Below are positions 17,640-27,279 of a stretch of DNA of 64,000 nt, piece after piece. Where the stretch lies: the NCBI GenBank assembly GCA_001898225.1, contig MKTJ01000014.1:1-64000 (forward strand), read 5' to 3'. The notes under the pieces are model-generated. The model was not told the origin of the DNA and made no database searches. It was given only the letters and a program-made list of their open reading frames with translations. The DNA comes from Chloroflexi bacterium 54-19. Its GTDB lineage: Bacteria; Chloroflexota; Chloroflexia; Chloroheliales; Chloroheliaceae. The translations under genes and the position numbers were made by a program. Numbering within the stretch: position 1 is the first letter of the stretch; the number at the start of each line of letters is the position of its first letter.

Positions 17640-19805
17640 TTACTTACCGGGTTCGAGCGCGGATAAGTAAATTTTGGCACTATCAAAGTCATACTTGAGA
17701 TGCCCAAAATTCAAACCGTGCTGCATCAAAGCCGCCCCACTCAGGGTAAAAGGTTCACCAACCCCCTCGACCCGGTAAAGGGTAGTCGGGTTTAGACCTT
17801 TTAACCGAACCTGGGCCGGGGGTAAAGCCAAACGCCTTCCCAGGGTCAGCACAAACAACACAGCTTCTAGCCGGTCCTCCCGGACGTAAGAAACAGCGGT
17901 ATAACTACCATCTCGCGGCGAAAGGTGCCGGTAAATAAGGCCATCCTGCACCAGGTGCCGGATTTGTTTGTACTCCTCGACTAACCCGCGCGCGGTCGTT
18001 TTTTCTTCCTCGGACCAGTTCGAAATGTGCCCGCCAATACCCAGGCCCCCCAACATGCTAGAATGGAAACGATAGGTTAATGATGTATCCCGCTTGCCGA
18101 GCCAGTGGGGCGTATCGACTACCCAGCAAAACATCGTGCGGGGAGCGTAGGCCAGGGTGTAGCCTTCCTGGATAAAAAGCCGGTCGTAAGGGTCGGTGTT
18201 GTCGCTGGTCCAGACCTGGTCGGCCCGGCGTAATACTCCCAGGTCCACCCGGCCGCCACCACTGCTGCACGATTCCCACGAAACCTGGGGATGGGCCGCT
18301 CTCAGGCGGTCGAGCAAATTATAAAAACCCTGGGCGCTCCTAACCCACATCTCGCGCTGTTCGGCGGAAGGGGCTTCCGGCCAACCGGGCTCACTTACCG
18401 GGCGGTTATAGTCCCATTTGACGAAGGAGATGGCGTTCTCACTTAAAAGTTTGTCCAGCGCTTCAAAAAGATAAGCTTGCACGTCCGTCCGGGAAAGGTT
18501 CAGGACCAGTTGTTGGCGGCGTTCGGTCCGGGAGCGGGTTGGAAAATAATAGACCCAATCGGGATGGGCCCGGTAAAGATCGCTATCGGGATTGACCATT
18601 TCGGGTTCGATCCAGATGCCAAATTCCATCCCAAGCGCGTGGACATGCTCGATTATCGGTTTTAGGCCGTTTGGTAATTTGGTCGGGCTGACAAACCAGT
18701 CGCCGAGTCCGGCGTGGTCGCTATCGCGCGCCCCGAACCAGCCATCGTCAATCACAAAGAGTTCCGCCCCCATCCTGGCGGCAACTTCGGCCAGGTCCAT
18801 CTGGCTCTGCTCGGTCACGTCGAATTGAATAGGCTCCCAGGAGTTATAAAGCACCGGGCGCGGTTTACCGGCAAACTCCGCCGGGAGAATATGCCGGAGT
18901 TGATAGCGGTGAAACAGGCGGCTGGCCTCCCCAAAACCCTCGGAGGTATAGCCAAAACTTAAGACCGGGGTTTCAAAACTCTGTCCGGGTTTGAGGTTCC
19001 AGCTAAAGTCGAAAGGGTTGATACCGGAAGAAACGCGGACCCCTTTTCCTTTGAGATAGGTAGATTGCTCTACAGTTACAAGCCAGTTGCCGCTCCAACC
19101 GAGGCCGCCAAACCAGACCTGTCCCTGGTCTTCATCGGCCCCGGCCCGACCCGGCCCGGCATAATCGAGGGCAAACCAGGGAGTGGCTTCGTTGGAAGTA
19201 TGGCCCCGGCGGCTTTCGAGACTCTTTTTGCCATCGGTTATATTGGTCCGGTTGACCTGGAACTCGGCTCCCCAGCGTCCTGCGAGGTGGGTCAGTCGGT
19301 AACCACCTTCTCCGGGTGAGGGCAGATGGAGGGTGCCGGACGAAATTTGTTCGATTCTAGTCGGGGTATCGCCAAGGTTAAGCACGCTGGCCCAGCGCTC
19401 GATAATTTCCGAATCGTTAAAGACACGGTAGAAAAGATTAACCTGGAATGGATAATAGGCGTCCTTCAAGACGACTTTTAGCTCGGAAGAAACATTATTC
19501 TCGGTCAAATCATAATCATGGTAGAATAGCACCAGGTCGCGCACATCATCGGCGAAAGTAACTTTGAGGTCCGGCTCGGTATAATTTATCCCACCCCACC
19601 CCAGGTACTCGTAGGCGGCTTCGTGGGTATCGTAAACATACTGGTTGGGTAAGGGGCCGACACCGGGATAATCGGTCTGGTTGGGCAGGCGGGTACCCCA
19701 GTAATAATGTAAAAGCTTGTTCCCTTCCTCAACACCGAAAACATAAGCTGTGGTAGCGGTTTCAATAAACCAGGCTCGTTTTTCGGCAAGATATTTAATT
19801 GACAT
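17640..19805 (-). CDS. alpha-galactosidase, GH36
   Basis: 721 aa, the usual length for bacterial GH36 enzymes. After an N-terminal beta-sandwich, the catalytic barrel shows RPVLYNSWEPIQFDVTE, then FVIDDGWFGARDSDHAGLGD and GIWIEPEMVNPDSDLY. The nucleophile is Asp465 in KWDYNR and the acid/base is Asp535 in SDNTD; WESCSSGGGRVDLG is also conserved. It releases terminal alpha-1,6-galactose from melibiose, raffinose or galactomannan. There is no signal peptide, so it acts on imported oligosaccharides. The gene is alone: the toxin lies on the other side and the hut operon ends 245 bp upstream. No transporter is adjacent. Confidence 0.95.
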   Translation of the reverse strand: MSIKYLAEKRAWFIETATTAYVFGVEEGNKLLHYYWGTRLPNQTDYPGVGPLPNQYVYDTHEAAYEYLGWGGINYTEPDLKVTFADDVRDLVLFYHDYDLTENNVSSELKVVLKDAYYPFQVNLFYRVFNDSEIIERWASVLNLGDTPTRIEQISSGTLHLPSPGEGGYRLTHLAGRWGAEFQVNRTNITDGKKSLESRRGHTSNEATPWFALDYAGPGRAGADEDQGQVWFGGLGWSGNWLVTVEQSTYLKGKGVRVSSGINPFDFSWNLKPGQSFETPVLSFGYTSEGFGEASRLFHRYQLRHILPAEFAGKPRPVLYNSWEPIQFDVTEQSQMDLAEVAARMGAELFVIDDGWFGARDSDHAGLGDWFVSPTKLPNGLKPIIEHVHALGMEFGIWIEPEMVNPDSDLYRAHPDWVYYFPTRSRTERRQQLVLNLSRTDVQAYLFEALDKLLSENAISFVKWDYNRPVSEPGWPEAPSAEQREMWVRSAQGFYNLLDRLRAAHPQVSWESCSSGGGRVDLGVLRRADQVWTSDNTDPYDRLFIQEGYTLAYAPRTMFCWVVDTPHWLGKRDTSLTYRFHSSMLGGLGIGGHISNWSEEEKTTARGLVEEYKQIRHLVQDGLIYRHLSPRDGSYTAVSYVREDRLEAVLFVLTLGRRLALPPAQVRLKGLNPTTLYRVEGVGEPFTLSGAALMQHGLNFGHLKYDFDSAKIYLSALEPGK

Positions 19806-20049
19806 AACTATGAATTTTCCTTATGAAATAAAAAATTAATCAATTGGCCCATTATTATTAAAAAAGGCTATCCCAATCTTTATCCAGGCTTTTGGAACCC
19901 GTTATTACTCCCCTGGTAATTTGCCGAATATAGAAAGATAGATTGGTCTGGCAGATAGCATACTAGCTCGAAACCGCCTGGTCAATCCAAATCCTTAAGT
20001 GCGGATTGAACGGGCAATTGGTCTTATTCAGGTTAATTTTTCTGCTTTT

Positions 20050-21618
20050 TCAGGAGCTTTCTACCTGGCGGTGGCACAGCCACGAAATTTCCCCATCGGC
20101 AAGCAAACGTTTTAGGTTAGAAATATAAGAGTTTAAGGTTGTGTCTTCTTCGACGAAAGGGACATGCTGGCGCACTAAATCGTAAATGGGTTGGGTGCCT
20201 TCTCCAAGCTTCCGGTCCGGGCCGATTTGTTGTTTGCGAAAATCAATCCCCTGGGCGGCGGCCATCAATTCCAGGCTCACAATGTGTTCGACATTACTAA
20301 TAATCTGGCGGGTGTGAAGGGCGGCGGTACAGCCCATACTTACATGGTCTTCAACGTTGGCCGAGGTTGGGATTGTATCGACGCTGGCCGGGTGCGCCAA
20401 CACTTTATTTTCGGTAGCCAGGGCCGCCGCCGTGTACTGAGTAATCATAAAACCCGAATTAAGTCCACTATGGCGGGTCAAAAAGGCTGGAAGTACTCCG
20501 TTATTGGAATGTTCGTCGACCAGGCGCATTAACCGTCTTTCGGAAATATTACCCAGTTCGGTTATAGCGATACTGAGATAATCCATGGCAATTGCCAGCG
20601 GTTCGCCATGAAAATTGCCGCCCGAAAGGATTTCAACCGACCCGTCTTGCTCGTTTACAAAAATAAGGGGGTTATCCGTTACGGCGTTCAGCTCGATTTC
20701 CATTACCCAGCGCAAATAGGTAATGGCTTCGTGTACGGCTCCGTGGACCTGGGGGATGCAGCGCAGGGTATAAGCGTCCTGGATATTTTTAGGGTCGTGT
20801 TTCCGGGTGAACTCACTACCCTGCAAAGCAGTGCGCAGAAAGGCCGCGCATTCAATCTGGCGAGGATGGGGACGCAGGTTATGAATTCTTTCATCGAAAG
20901 CCATCACCGTCCCGTTAAGAGCTTCCAGGCTCAGGCAGGCCACAATATCAGCAGCGTCCATCAGGATTTCGGCACGGCAACATTCCAGCACCCCTAAAGC
21001 GCACATAACCGAGGTGCCGTTAGTCAGGGCCAGCCCTTCTTTGGCGGCCAGGGTTATGGGCGAAAGACCGGCCCGGTCCAGGGCCTGGCGGCCTGGCAAA
21101 AGCGTACCCTGGTAGAGAGCCTCCCCTTCCCCGATTAAGACCAGACTCATATGGGCCAGGGGCGCTAAATCACCGCTCGCACCTAACGAACCTTTTTCAG
21201 GAATGACAGGGTGAATACCGCAATTCAACAAATCTACCAGCATTTGGAGGGTTTCCAGCCTGATACCGGAATAGCCCCGCGCCAGGGTATTGGCCCGGAT
21301 AAGCATAATCGCCCTGGTGGTGGGAATATCAAAAGGTTGGCCTGTACCGACTGCATGGCTGAGTATGATGTTACGCTGTAACTGTTGGACCTGCTCCGGT
21401 GGAATGAGACGGTCTTTGAGCGCTCCAAAGCCGGTTGTAATACCATAGGCAATCTGGCCCTCGGCCACCATTTTTTCGACCGCACTGGCAGCCTGCCGGA
21501 TTTTCCCTTTGGCTGTTTCGGCAATTTCTACGCGTGGTAGGTCCGGTTTGCCATGGGCCACGGCGACGACCTGTTCAATACTCAGGCTGTTCCCATCCAG
21601 GAAAATTGTTTCGTTCAT
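20050..21618 (-). CDS. hutH: histidine ammonia-lyase
   Basis: 522 aa. It converts L-histidine to urocanate and ammonia, the first step of histidine degradation. The MIO prosthetic group forms from the ASG triad in GSLGASGDLAPLAHMSL, fully conserved here. Other family elements such as YGITTGFGAL and the long helical C-terminal half with ENKVLAHPASVDTIPTSAN are present. It is the last gene of the hut operon and overlaps hutI by 4 bp, indicating coupled translation. Cytoplasmic. About 245 bp follow before the GH36 start; a 7-bp inverted repeat there (19982-20009) lacks a T-tract. Confidence 0.97.
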   Translation of the reverse strand: MNETIFLDGNSLSIEQVVAVAHGKPDLPRVEIAETAKGKIRQAASAVEKMVAEGQIAYGITTGFGALKDRLIPPEQVQQLQRNIILSHAVGTGQPFDIPTTRAIMLIRANTLARGYSGIRLETLQMLVDLLNCGIHPVIPEKGSLGASGDLAPLAHMSLVLIGEGEALYQGTLLPGRQALDRAGLSPITLAAKEGLALTNGTSVMCALGVLECCRAEILMDAADIVACLSLEALNGTVMAFDERIHNLRPHPRQIECAAFLRTALQGSEFTRKHDPKNIQDAYTLRCIPQVHGAVHEAITYLRWVMEIELNAVTDNPLIFVNEQDGSVEILSGGNFHGEPLAIAMDYLSIAITELGNISERRLMRLVDEHSNNGVLPAFLTRHSGLNSGFMITQYTAAALATENKVLAHPASVDTIPTSANVEDHVSMGCTAALHTRQIISNVEHIVSLELMAAAQGIDFRKQQIGPDRKLGEGTQPIYDLVRQHVPFVEEDTTLNSYISNLKRLLADGEISWLCHRQVESS

Positions 21619-22895
21619 ACGACACGCCTTCCTCGCTTGAAAACCTGCTGGACAAGATTAACGCCGAACTGGTAGGCCAGGTGACGGTAATCGGCTACCT
21701 CCAGGATTATAAAATCCGCCTGCTTGCCCACTTCCAGCGAACCAATTTTGTCTCCCATGGCGATAGCATGGGCCGCATTGATGGTAATCGCGTTCAGGGT
21801 TTCAGCCGGTAACAGGCCCTGGTAGCGGCAGGCAATTGCCATCACCAGCGGCAGTGAAGGGCAGGGGGCCGACCCAGGATTCAGGTCGGTTGCCAGGGCC
21901 ACCGCCACACCACTATCCACCATAGCCCGCGCCCCGGCAAACTCAGGACTGCCCAGGTTAAAGTTAACCGCCGGGATGATTACTGCAACGGTTGGGGACG
22001 CAGCCAGGTGGGCCATTTCGGTGGGAGGGGTATGGTCGAGGTGGTCGAGCGAGATTGCTCCTAAATCAATCCCGACCGTGGTTCCACCCATGGCCACAAA
22101 CTCGTCTACATGGGCTTTTAGGGCCAGACCGCAACCTTTTCCCGCCTGCAAAATCTGCCGCGTCAGGTCAGCGTCAAACACCCCTTCCTCGCAAAAGACA
22201 TCAATAAAACAGGGTTTAGCCTGGGCCGCAAAATCGCTCCGGGCGTACCAGTCCGCTACCGCCGGGAGCATTTCCTCGATCACCAACCGGGCGTATTCCC
22301 CCGTCCGGCCCCTGTATTCCGGGGGAACGCTATGCGCGCCTAAAAAAGTCGGGATGAGTTCGACACTTTGCTGCCGGGCCAATTTTTCGATAACCAGGAG
22401 CATCTTTAGCTCGCTGGCAGTATCGAGGCCGTAGCCGGTTTTGACTTCAGCGGTAGTGGTCCCCAACTCCAGCATAGTCGCAAGCCGGGCCGCCGACTGG
22501 TTAATAAGTTGGTCCGGTGAAGCGCCCCGCGTCTGACGGACCGTATTCAAAATCCCGCCCCCGGCCAGCATAATCTCCTGGTAGCTTTTGCCCTGGATTC
22601 GCATTTCAAACTCATCGAGGCGTTCCCCGGCATAAACCAGGTGGGTATGGGCGTCGACAAAGCCGGGGCAGACCGCTCTCCCGGAAGCGTCCACCATTTC
22701 GGCGGCTTCATATTGGGCCAGCACTTCGGAGGTTTCCCCCACCGCCACAATCCGACCATCTTTGACGGCTAATGCTCCACCTGCCAGGCTGCCAACTTCG
22801 CGCATTGCCGCGCCCCGCTTGGGTCCGCCGGAGCTGGCGCAGGTGACAAGCCGGGCGGCGCCATGCACGATTAAATCAACTAGCATTTTGTCCAC
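21615..22895 (-). CDS. hutI: imidazolonepropionase
   Basis: 426 aa. It hydrolyses imidazolone-5-propionate to N-formimino-L-glutamate, step three of the hut pathway. Amidohydrolase features are clear: the metal-binding HTH in CPGFVDAHTHLVYAGER, the GGGI segment, KTGYGLD, AHSVPPEYRGRTGEY, and KAHVDEF, followed by the SLDHLDH and ATDLNPGSAP motifs. It ends 4 bp into hutH and starts 1 bp after hutU, so the three are one tightly packed unit. Cytoplasmic zinc or iron enzyme. Confidence 0.97.
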   Translation of the reverse strand: MDKMLVDLIVHGAARLVTCASSGGPKRGAAMREVGSLAGGALAVKDGRIVAVGETSEVLAQYEAAEMVDASGRAVCPGFVDAHTHLVYAGERLDEFEMRIQGKSYQEIMLAGGGILNTVRQTRGASPDQLINQSAARLATMLELGTTTAEVKTGYGLDTASELKMLLVIEKLARQQSVELIPTFLGAHSVPPEYRGRTGEYARLVIEEMLPAVADWYARSDFAAQAKPCFIDVFCEEGVFDADLTRQILQAGKGCGLALKAHVDEFVAMGGTTVGIDLGAISLDHLDHTPPTEMAHLAASPTVAVIIPAVNFNLGSPEFAGARAMVDSGVAVALATDLNPGSAPCPSLPLVMAIACRYQGLLPAETLNAITINAAHAIAMGDKIGSLEVGKQADFIILEVADYRHLAYQFGVNLVQQVFKRGRRVV

Positions 22896-22896
22896 C

Positions 22897-24555
22897 CTAA
22901 TTCTGGTCCAGCATCGGCAGTTTTATCCCGTGACTCCGGGCAAAGGCTTTCGCTTCGGGATAACCGGCGTCGGCGTGGCGCATCACACCCGTACCGGGGT
23001 CGGTCGTCAGCACCCGTTCCAGGCGTTTAGCTGCTTCGGGCGTTCCATCGGCCACGATGACCTGCCCGGCGTGGATGCTATAACCAATGCCCACACCGCC
23101 GCCATGATGTAAGCTGACCCAGGTCGCCCCGCCCACTGCGTTTAACATGGCATTGAGCAAAGGCCAATCGGCAATCGCGTCGGAGCCATCGCGCATCCCT
23201 TCGGTCTCGCGATTAGGGCTGGCAACCGAGCCGGAATCGAGATGGTCCCGCCCTATTACTATTGGTGCTTCCAGTTCGCCCGAAGCAACCATTTCATTAA
23301 ATTTCAAGCCCGCCCTGGCCCGTTCACCGTAACCCAGCCAGCAAATCCGGGCAGGCAAACCCTGGAAGTCAATCAGTTGCCCGGCCATTTGCAACCATTT
23401 CTGTAAATGCTTATTTTCCGGGAAAAGCTCCATAATGGCCCGGTCGGTCTTGTAGATGTCCTCAGGGTTGCCGGATAGGGCCACCCAGCGGAAGGGCCCC
23501 TTGCCCTCGCAAAAGAGGGGGCGCACATAAGCCGGGACGAAACCGGGATAACTGAAGGCCTCTTTCACCCCGTTATCGAAAGCCCGCTGTCGTAAATTGT
23601 TGCCGTAGTCAAAGACGATGCTGCCTCTGGCCTTCCAATCAAGCATGGCCCGGACATGGGCGCTGATGGAATCTAGCACCCGCTTTTCATAGTCCGCCGG
23701 GTTACTCTCGCGCAGACTCTTTGCTTCTTCCAACGAAAGGCCCGCCGGGATATAGCCGTAACGGACATCATGGGCCGAGGTCTGGTCGGTGACAATGTCA
23801 GGCACAATCCCCTGCGCGACCAGTTGGGGCAGGATTTCGGCAGCGTTGCCAATCAGGGCAATCGAGCGCGCTTCTTTGTCGTTGACCGCCTCTTTGACCG
23901 CCGCCAGGGCATAGCGCAAGTTGTCGGTAACCTCATCGACCTGCCTTAAGGCCAACCTGCGGTCGGCCCGCCAGCGGTCAACCTCCACAAATAGCCCCAC
24001 CCCACCGTTCATGGTGACGGCTAAAGGTTGGGCCCCGCCCATCTCGCCCAACCCGGCAGTTACCACAAATTTGCCGCGTAAATCTTCCCAGCCCTGCTGC
24101 CGGGCCAACGCGCCAAATGTTTCGTAGGTACCCTGCAAGATGCCCTGGGTGCCGATATAAATCCAGCTTCCGGCAGTCATCTGGCCGTACATAATCAGCC
24201 CCTGCGCCTCCCACTTGTCGAAATTTTGCTGGGTGGCCCAGGCCGGGACGATATTAGAGTTAGCCAGCAAGACGCGGGGGGCATCGGTATGCGTCCTGAA
24301 AATACCGACCGGTTTGCCGGATTGGACCAGCAGCGTTTCGTCCGGCTCAAGCTCCTTTAAGCTTTTCAGGATGGCCTCGAAACAGTCCCAGTTACGCGCC
24401 GCTTTACCCCGCCCGCCATAGACAATCAGGTTATCGGGGTCAAAGGCCACCTGCGGGTCGAGATTGTTTTGCAACATCCGGTAGGCGGCTTCGATTTGCC
24501 AGTTCTTGCATGTAAGCTGCGTACCTCGCGGCGCATGAATTTCACGGACCATCAC
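22897..24555 (-). CDS. hutU: urocanate hydratase
   Basis: 552 aa, the usual length. It adds water to urocanate to give imidazolone propionate, using NAD+ as electrophile. Family signatures include [66 protein letters not shown] and [13 protein letters not shown]; the [17 protein letters not shown] stretch is also intact. It lies between hutG (18 bp upstream) and hutI (1 bp downstream) in a four-gene operon. Cytoplasmic. Confidence 0.97.
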   Translation of the reverse strand: MMVREIHAPRGTQLTCKNWQIEAAYRMLQNNLDPQVAFDPDNLIVYGGRGKAARNWDCFEAILKSLKELEPDETLLVQSGKPVGIFRTHTDAPRVLLANSNIVPAWATQQNFDKWEAQGLIMYGQMTAGSWIYIGTQGILQGTYETFGALARQQGWEDLRGKFVVTAGLGEMGGAQPLAVTMNGGVGLFVEVDRWRADRRLALRQVDEVTDNLRYALAAVKEAVNDKEARSIALIGNAAEILPQLVAQGIVPDIVTDQTSAHDVRYGYIPAGLSLEEAKSLRESNPADYEKRVLDSISAHVRAMLDWKARGSIVFDYGNNLRQRAFDNGVKEAFSYPGFVPAYVRPLFCEGKGPFRWVALSGNPEDIYKTDRAIMELFPENKHLQKWLQMAGQLIDFQGLPARICWLGYGERARAGLKFNEMVASGELEAPIVIGRDHLDSGSVASPNRETEGMRDGSDAIADWPLLNAMLNAVGGATWVSLHHGGGVGIGYSIHAGQVIVADGTPEAAKRLERVLTTDPGTGVMRHADAGYPEAKAFARSHGIKLPMLDQN

Positions 24556-24572
24556 TAACTTCTCCTATAATT

Positions 24573-25523
24573 TCAGGCTAACGGTCTGACCAGGGCCGTC
24601 AAATAATAAAATATAGCCGCCGCGACCAGGCGGCAGGTACGCTGGTCAATATCGTAAAGCGGGTTTACCTCGCTAAATTCGACCAGGCGGGTCCGGGGGT
24701 CTTGTCCGGCCAACCGGGCCAGTTGGCAAAACTCGCTGGCGTTCAGTCCGGTAGGGTTGGGGGCGCTAACACCGGGGGCATCCACCGCGCTTACCGCGTC
24801 CACGTCAAAACCCCAGAAGACGGCCCCGGCCTGCTCTTTCGCCAGGATTGCCTGGAAAACGGTTAGCAACCCTTCCCGGCGCAGGTCGTCCATTCTATAG
24901 ATTTTGGCCCCTTTATCCAGAAGGTAGCGCCGGTGGACCGAAGATGTGCTGAACGGCAAACTACCCATTTCGTAAAAACGGGCGGGTGGGAGGAAACCTT
25001 CTTCTAAAAGCTGGAAATAGGGTGTGCCGCTGTTGCAGGGCTTATCAAAACGAACATCGAAGTGAGCATCAATATTGAAAGCCAAAATATCCGGTTGCTC
25101 GCTTGCCAGGGCTGCACAATCGGGGTAGGAAATATCGTTGCCGCCGCCGAGACAGATAACCGTTTTTCCATCCCGGATAAGCTGGCGAACTATTTGTTGC
25201 TGAAAATGATGAGTCTCTTCGAGGGCCGGTTGAACCAGGGTATTACCAAGGTCAAAAAGGGTGAAGTCAAGTTCAGCCGGGGCCACCAACCGGTAAAGAC
25301 AGCGCCGGATTGCGTCCGGGGCCTGGGCAGCACCGGGTCGGCCCTGGTTGCGCCGCACCCCTTCGTCCTGGGGACAACCCAAAACTACAACGCGGGCCGC
25401 GGCATAGGCTTCCGGCGCGACCTTTACTTTTTCACCCAGGCGGGGATCATTGGGATCGTTGCGTTTATAAAGTAACTGTTCATCCGGTCGAACAGTAAGC
25501 TGAAAAATATCAGGCGTTACCAC
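24573..25523 (-). CDS. hutG: formimidoylglutamase (ureohydrolase family)
   Basis: 316 aa from a GTG start at 25523 with AAGGTG upstream. It completes the hut pathway by splitting N-formimino-glutamate into glutamate and formamide. The arginase-fold binuclear manganese motifs are NIDAHFD (Asp152, His154, Asp156) and GFDVDAVSAVDAPG (Asp240, Asp242). The first motif, normally GGGH(D/E), reads GGGND with Asn129 in place of the metal-ligand His. This may shift metal use or activity. It is the first gene of the hut operon, divergent from moeA. The name rests on operon context; agmatinase or arginase is less likely. Confidence 0.88.
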   Translation of the reverse strand: MVTPDIFQLTVRPDEQLLYKRNDPNDPRLGEKVKVAPEAYAAARVVVLGCPQDEGVRRNQGRPGAAQAPDAIRRCLYRLVAPAELDFTLFDLGNTLVQPALEETHHFQQQIVRQLIRDGKTVICLGGGNDISYPDCAALASEQPDILAFNIDAHFDVRFDKPCNSGTPYFQLLEEGFLPPARFYEMGSLPFSTSSVHRRYLLDKGAKIYRMDDLRREGLLTVFQAILAKEQAGAVFWGFDVDAVSAVDAPGVSAPNPTGLNASEFCQLARLAGQDPRTRLVEFSEVNPLYDIDQRTCRLVAAAIFYYLTALVRPLA

Positions 25524-25559
25524 ATTGTCACCTTCATCAACACTGATGAGTCCTGGCCT

Positions 25560-25625
25560 AATTTCTCTTGCCTATATAATACACTTTAAAAGCAATAATG
25601 TAATTTATTAATTCTGGACAGTAAT
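25560..25625 (-). promoter_or_regulatory. candidate promoter of the hut operon
   Basis: On the minus strand, reading toward hutG, TTACAT and TATTAT are spaced by 16 bp within an AT-rich stretch. The match is moderate and no hut repressor gene or clear operator lies nearby. Confidence 0.35.
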
Positions 25626-25663
25626 ACTAATTAGTTAATATCATATTTAACCGGGATAGGTTT

Positions 25664-25736
25664 GGCTGAGCATGCTAATATTAAATAGAGGGCTCAGCCG
25701 TTCCAAAAAGGCATTATTTACAAACTGTTATTTGTA
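25664..25736 (+). promoter_or_regulatory. two hairpins in the moeA leader
   Basis: GGCTGAGC (25664-25671) pairs with GCTCAGCC (25692-25699), and TACAAA (25719-25724) pairs with TTTGTA (25731-25736). The second stem lies just before the AAGG ribosome site of moeA. Leader structures upstream of molybdenum-cofactor genes can be regulatory, but this does not clearly match the Moco riboswitch layout. Confidence 0.35.
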
Positions 25737-25750
25737 CAAGGAAAATTCAT

Positions 25751-27109
25751 ATGCAATACCTATCGGTGGATGAAGCCCTGGACTTTATCCTGACGGCCTT
25801 TAATCCGTTAGAGGCGCAACCGGTGGAGGTTGGGCATGCGTTAGGCCGGATCCTGGCGGAAGACGTGCTTAGCCCCCTAAATATTCCTCCCTTTACAAAC
25901 TCGGCGATGGATGGTTATGCCATCCGGGCCGTTGATACCGCCGGGGCTACCCCTGAAAGTCCGGCCCGCTTGCGCCTGGTAGCCGAAGTAGCCGCCGGGC
26001 AGGTTTGCGACCAAATTTTAGGGCCAGGTATGGCTATAAGGATAATGACCGGGGCCGCCTTACCGCAAGGAGCCGATGCGGTAGTAAGGTTTGAGGATAC
26101 TACCGAGGGGTTTTTCGACTTCTCAATTACCAGCCCTGCTACTTTCCCCGGTAGTAAAGATAGTCTGACCGGTAACAGGCACAAACCGCAAGAAGTAGGG
26201 GTCTATATCCAGGCCAGCCCCGGTTTGAATGTGCGGCAAGAAGGTGAAGATGTGCAGGCTGGGAGGCTGGTCTTGCAGGCCGGGACAAGGTTAAATCCGG
26301 GCCACCTGGGCCTGCTGGCCGCAATGGGTATAACCACCCTGGGGTGCGCCCGGCGACCCCATGTAGGGATTCTTGCGACCGGAAGTGAACTCCTGGAACC
26401 GGGCCAACCGCTTACACCCGGTAAAATCTATAACAGCAATAACCCGATGCTGGCCGCGCTGGTCGTTGGTTGCGGGGCGGAAGCGGTGATGCTGGGGAAC
26501 GCCAGCGACAATTGGGAGGTTATCCGCTCGCGGTTGGTCGAAGGGCTCCGCCTGGGAGTAGACCTAATTCTTACCAGTGGTGGGGTAGCGGTAGGGGATT
26601 ACGACCTGCTAAAACAGGTGCTACAGGCTGAAGGGCAGTTGGACATGTGGCAGGTCCGGATGCGTCAAGGTAAGCCTCTGGCTTTTGGGCACCTGGGTGG
26701 TATCCCCCTCCTGGGTCTACCTGGGAATCCCCTGGCGCCCCTGGTCAGTTTCGAGCTTTTCGCCCGGCCAGCTATCTTAAAAATGCAGGGCCTTACCCCC
26801 ATCCTCGCCCCACTCGAAGCAAATCTGGCTGCACCAATCCATAATCCGAGCGGACAGCGTAACTTTCTGCGCGGGAAAATGGGTTTGCAGGGTACGAACC
26901 TGTGGGTCTGGCCGGGCGAAACCCTCAAATCGTCCCAATTAGCTTCCCTTATCGAAAGTGATTGCCTTATAGTCGCTCACGAGGAGCGAAGTAGTTATGT
27001 GCCAGGGGACCGGATCGGAATAATACCTCTTTACGGTCCTGGTTTAAATCAAACAAATACTATGAGCAGGGCTACCAATCCAACTGTTACCAGGATAAAT
27101 AACTCCTAG
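25751..27109 (+). CDS. moeA: molybdopterin molybdenumtransferase
   Basis: 452 aa. It inserts molybdate into adenylylated molybdopterin, the last step of molybdenum cofactor synthesis. The N-terminal MoeA domain shows PLNIPPFTNSAMDGYAIR and GAALPQGADAVVRFEDT. The central MogA-like domain has GILATGSELLEPG, then YNSNNPMLAALV and TSGGVAVGDYDLLKQVL. The C-terminal beta-domain (about 365-435) follows GIPLLGLPGNPLAPLVSFELF. About 20 extra Asn/Thr-rich residues form the C-terminus. It stands alone, with no other moa/mob gene in the window and no molybdoenzyme next door. Confidence 0.95.
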   Translation: MQYLSVDEALDFILTAFNPLEAQPVEVGHALGRILAEDVLSPLNIPPFTNSAMDGYAIRAVDTAGATPESPARLRLVAEVAAGQVCDQILGPGMAIRIMTGAALPQGADAVVRFEDTTEGFFDFSITSPATFPGSKDSLTGNRHKPQEVGVYIQASPGLNVRQEGEDVQAGRLVLQAGTRLNPGHLGLLAAMGITTLGCARRPHVGILATGSELLEPGQPLTPGKIYNSNNPMLAALVVGCGAEAVMLGNASDNWEVIRSRLVEGLRLGVDLILTSGGVAVGDYDLLKQVLQAEGQLDMWQVRMRQGKPLAFGHLGGIPLLGLPGNPLAPLVSFELFARPAILKMQGLTPILAPLEANLAAPIHNPSGQRNFLRGKMGLQGTNLWVWPGETLKSSQLASLIESDCLIVAHEERSSYVPGDRIGIIPLYGPGLNQTNTMSRATNPTVTRINNS

Positions 27110-27230
27110 CTTTTATCGGAGGTGCGACCATTGCACCTGGTACAGGCGCAGGCAGGTGCCAAGAAGTTTTTGAAATAGCCGACCTGACCGGTGGTGAGTA
27201 AGGTTTCCGCGTCGAGTAAAATAAACAACA

Positions 27231-27262
27231 AAAAATGCGCCCTCTTGGGAAGGCGCATTTTT
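27231..27262. terminator. bidirectional terminator between moeA and response regulator
   Basis: AAAAATGCGCC (27231-27241) and GGCGCATTTTT (27252-27262) are perfect 11-bp arms with a 10-nt loop. It lies between the convergent moeA stop (27109) and the response regulator stop (27280). Confidence 0.85.
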
Positions 27263-27279
27263 GTTGAAGACCAAACTAA

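Noticed and set aside
19982-20009. 7-bp inverted repeat after hutH as a terminator
   Set aside because: No T-tract follows the stem in the direction of transcription.
25532-25570. CTGATGAG near the hutG start resembling a hammerhead ribozyme core
   Set aside because: The matching CGAAAC strand and closing stems are not present at the needed distance.
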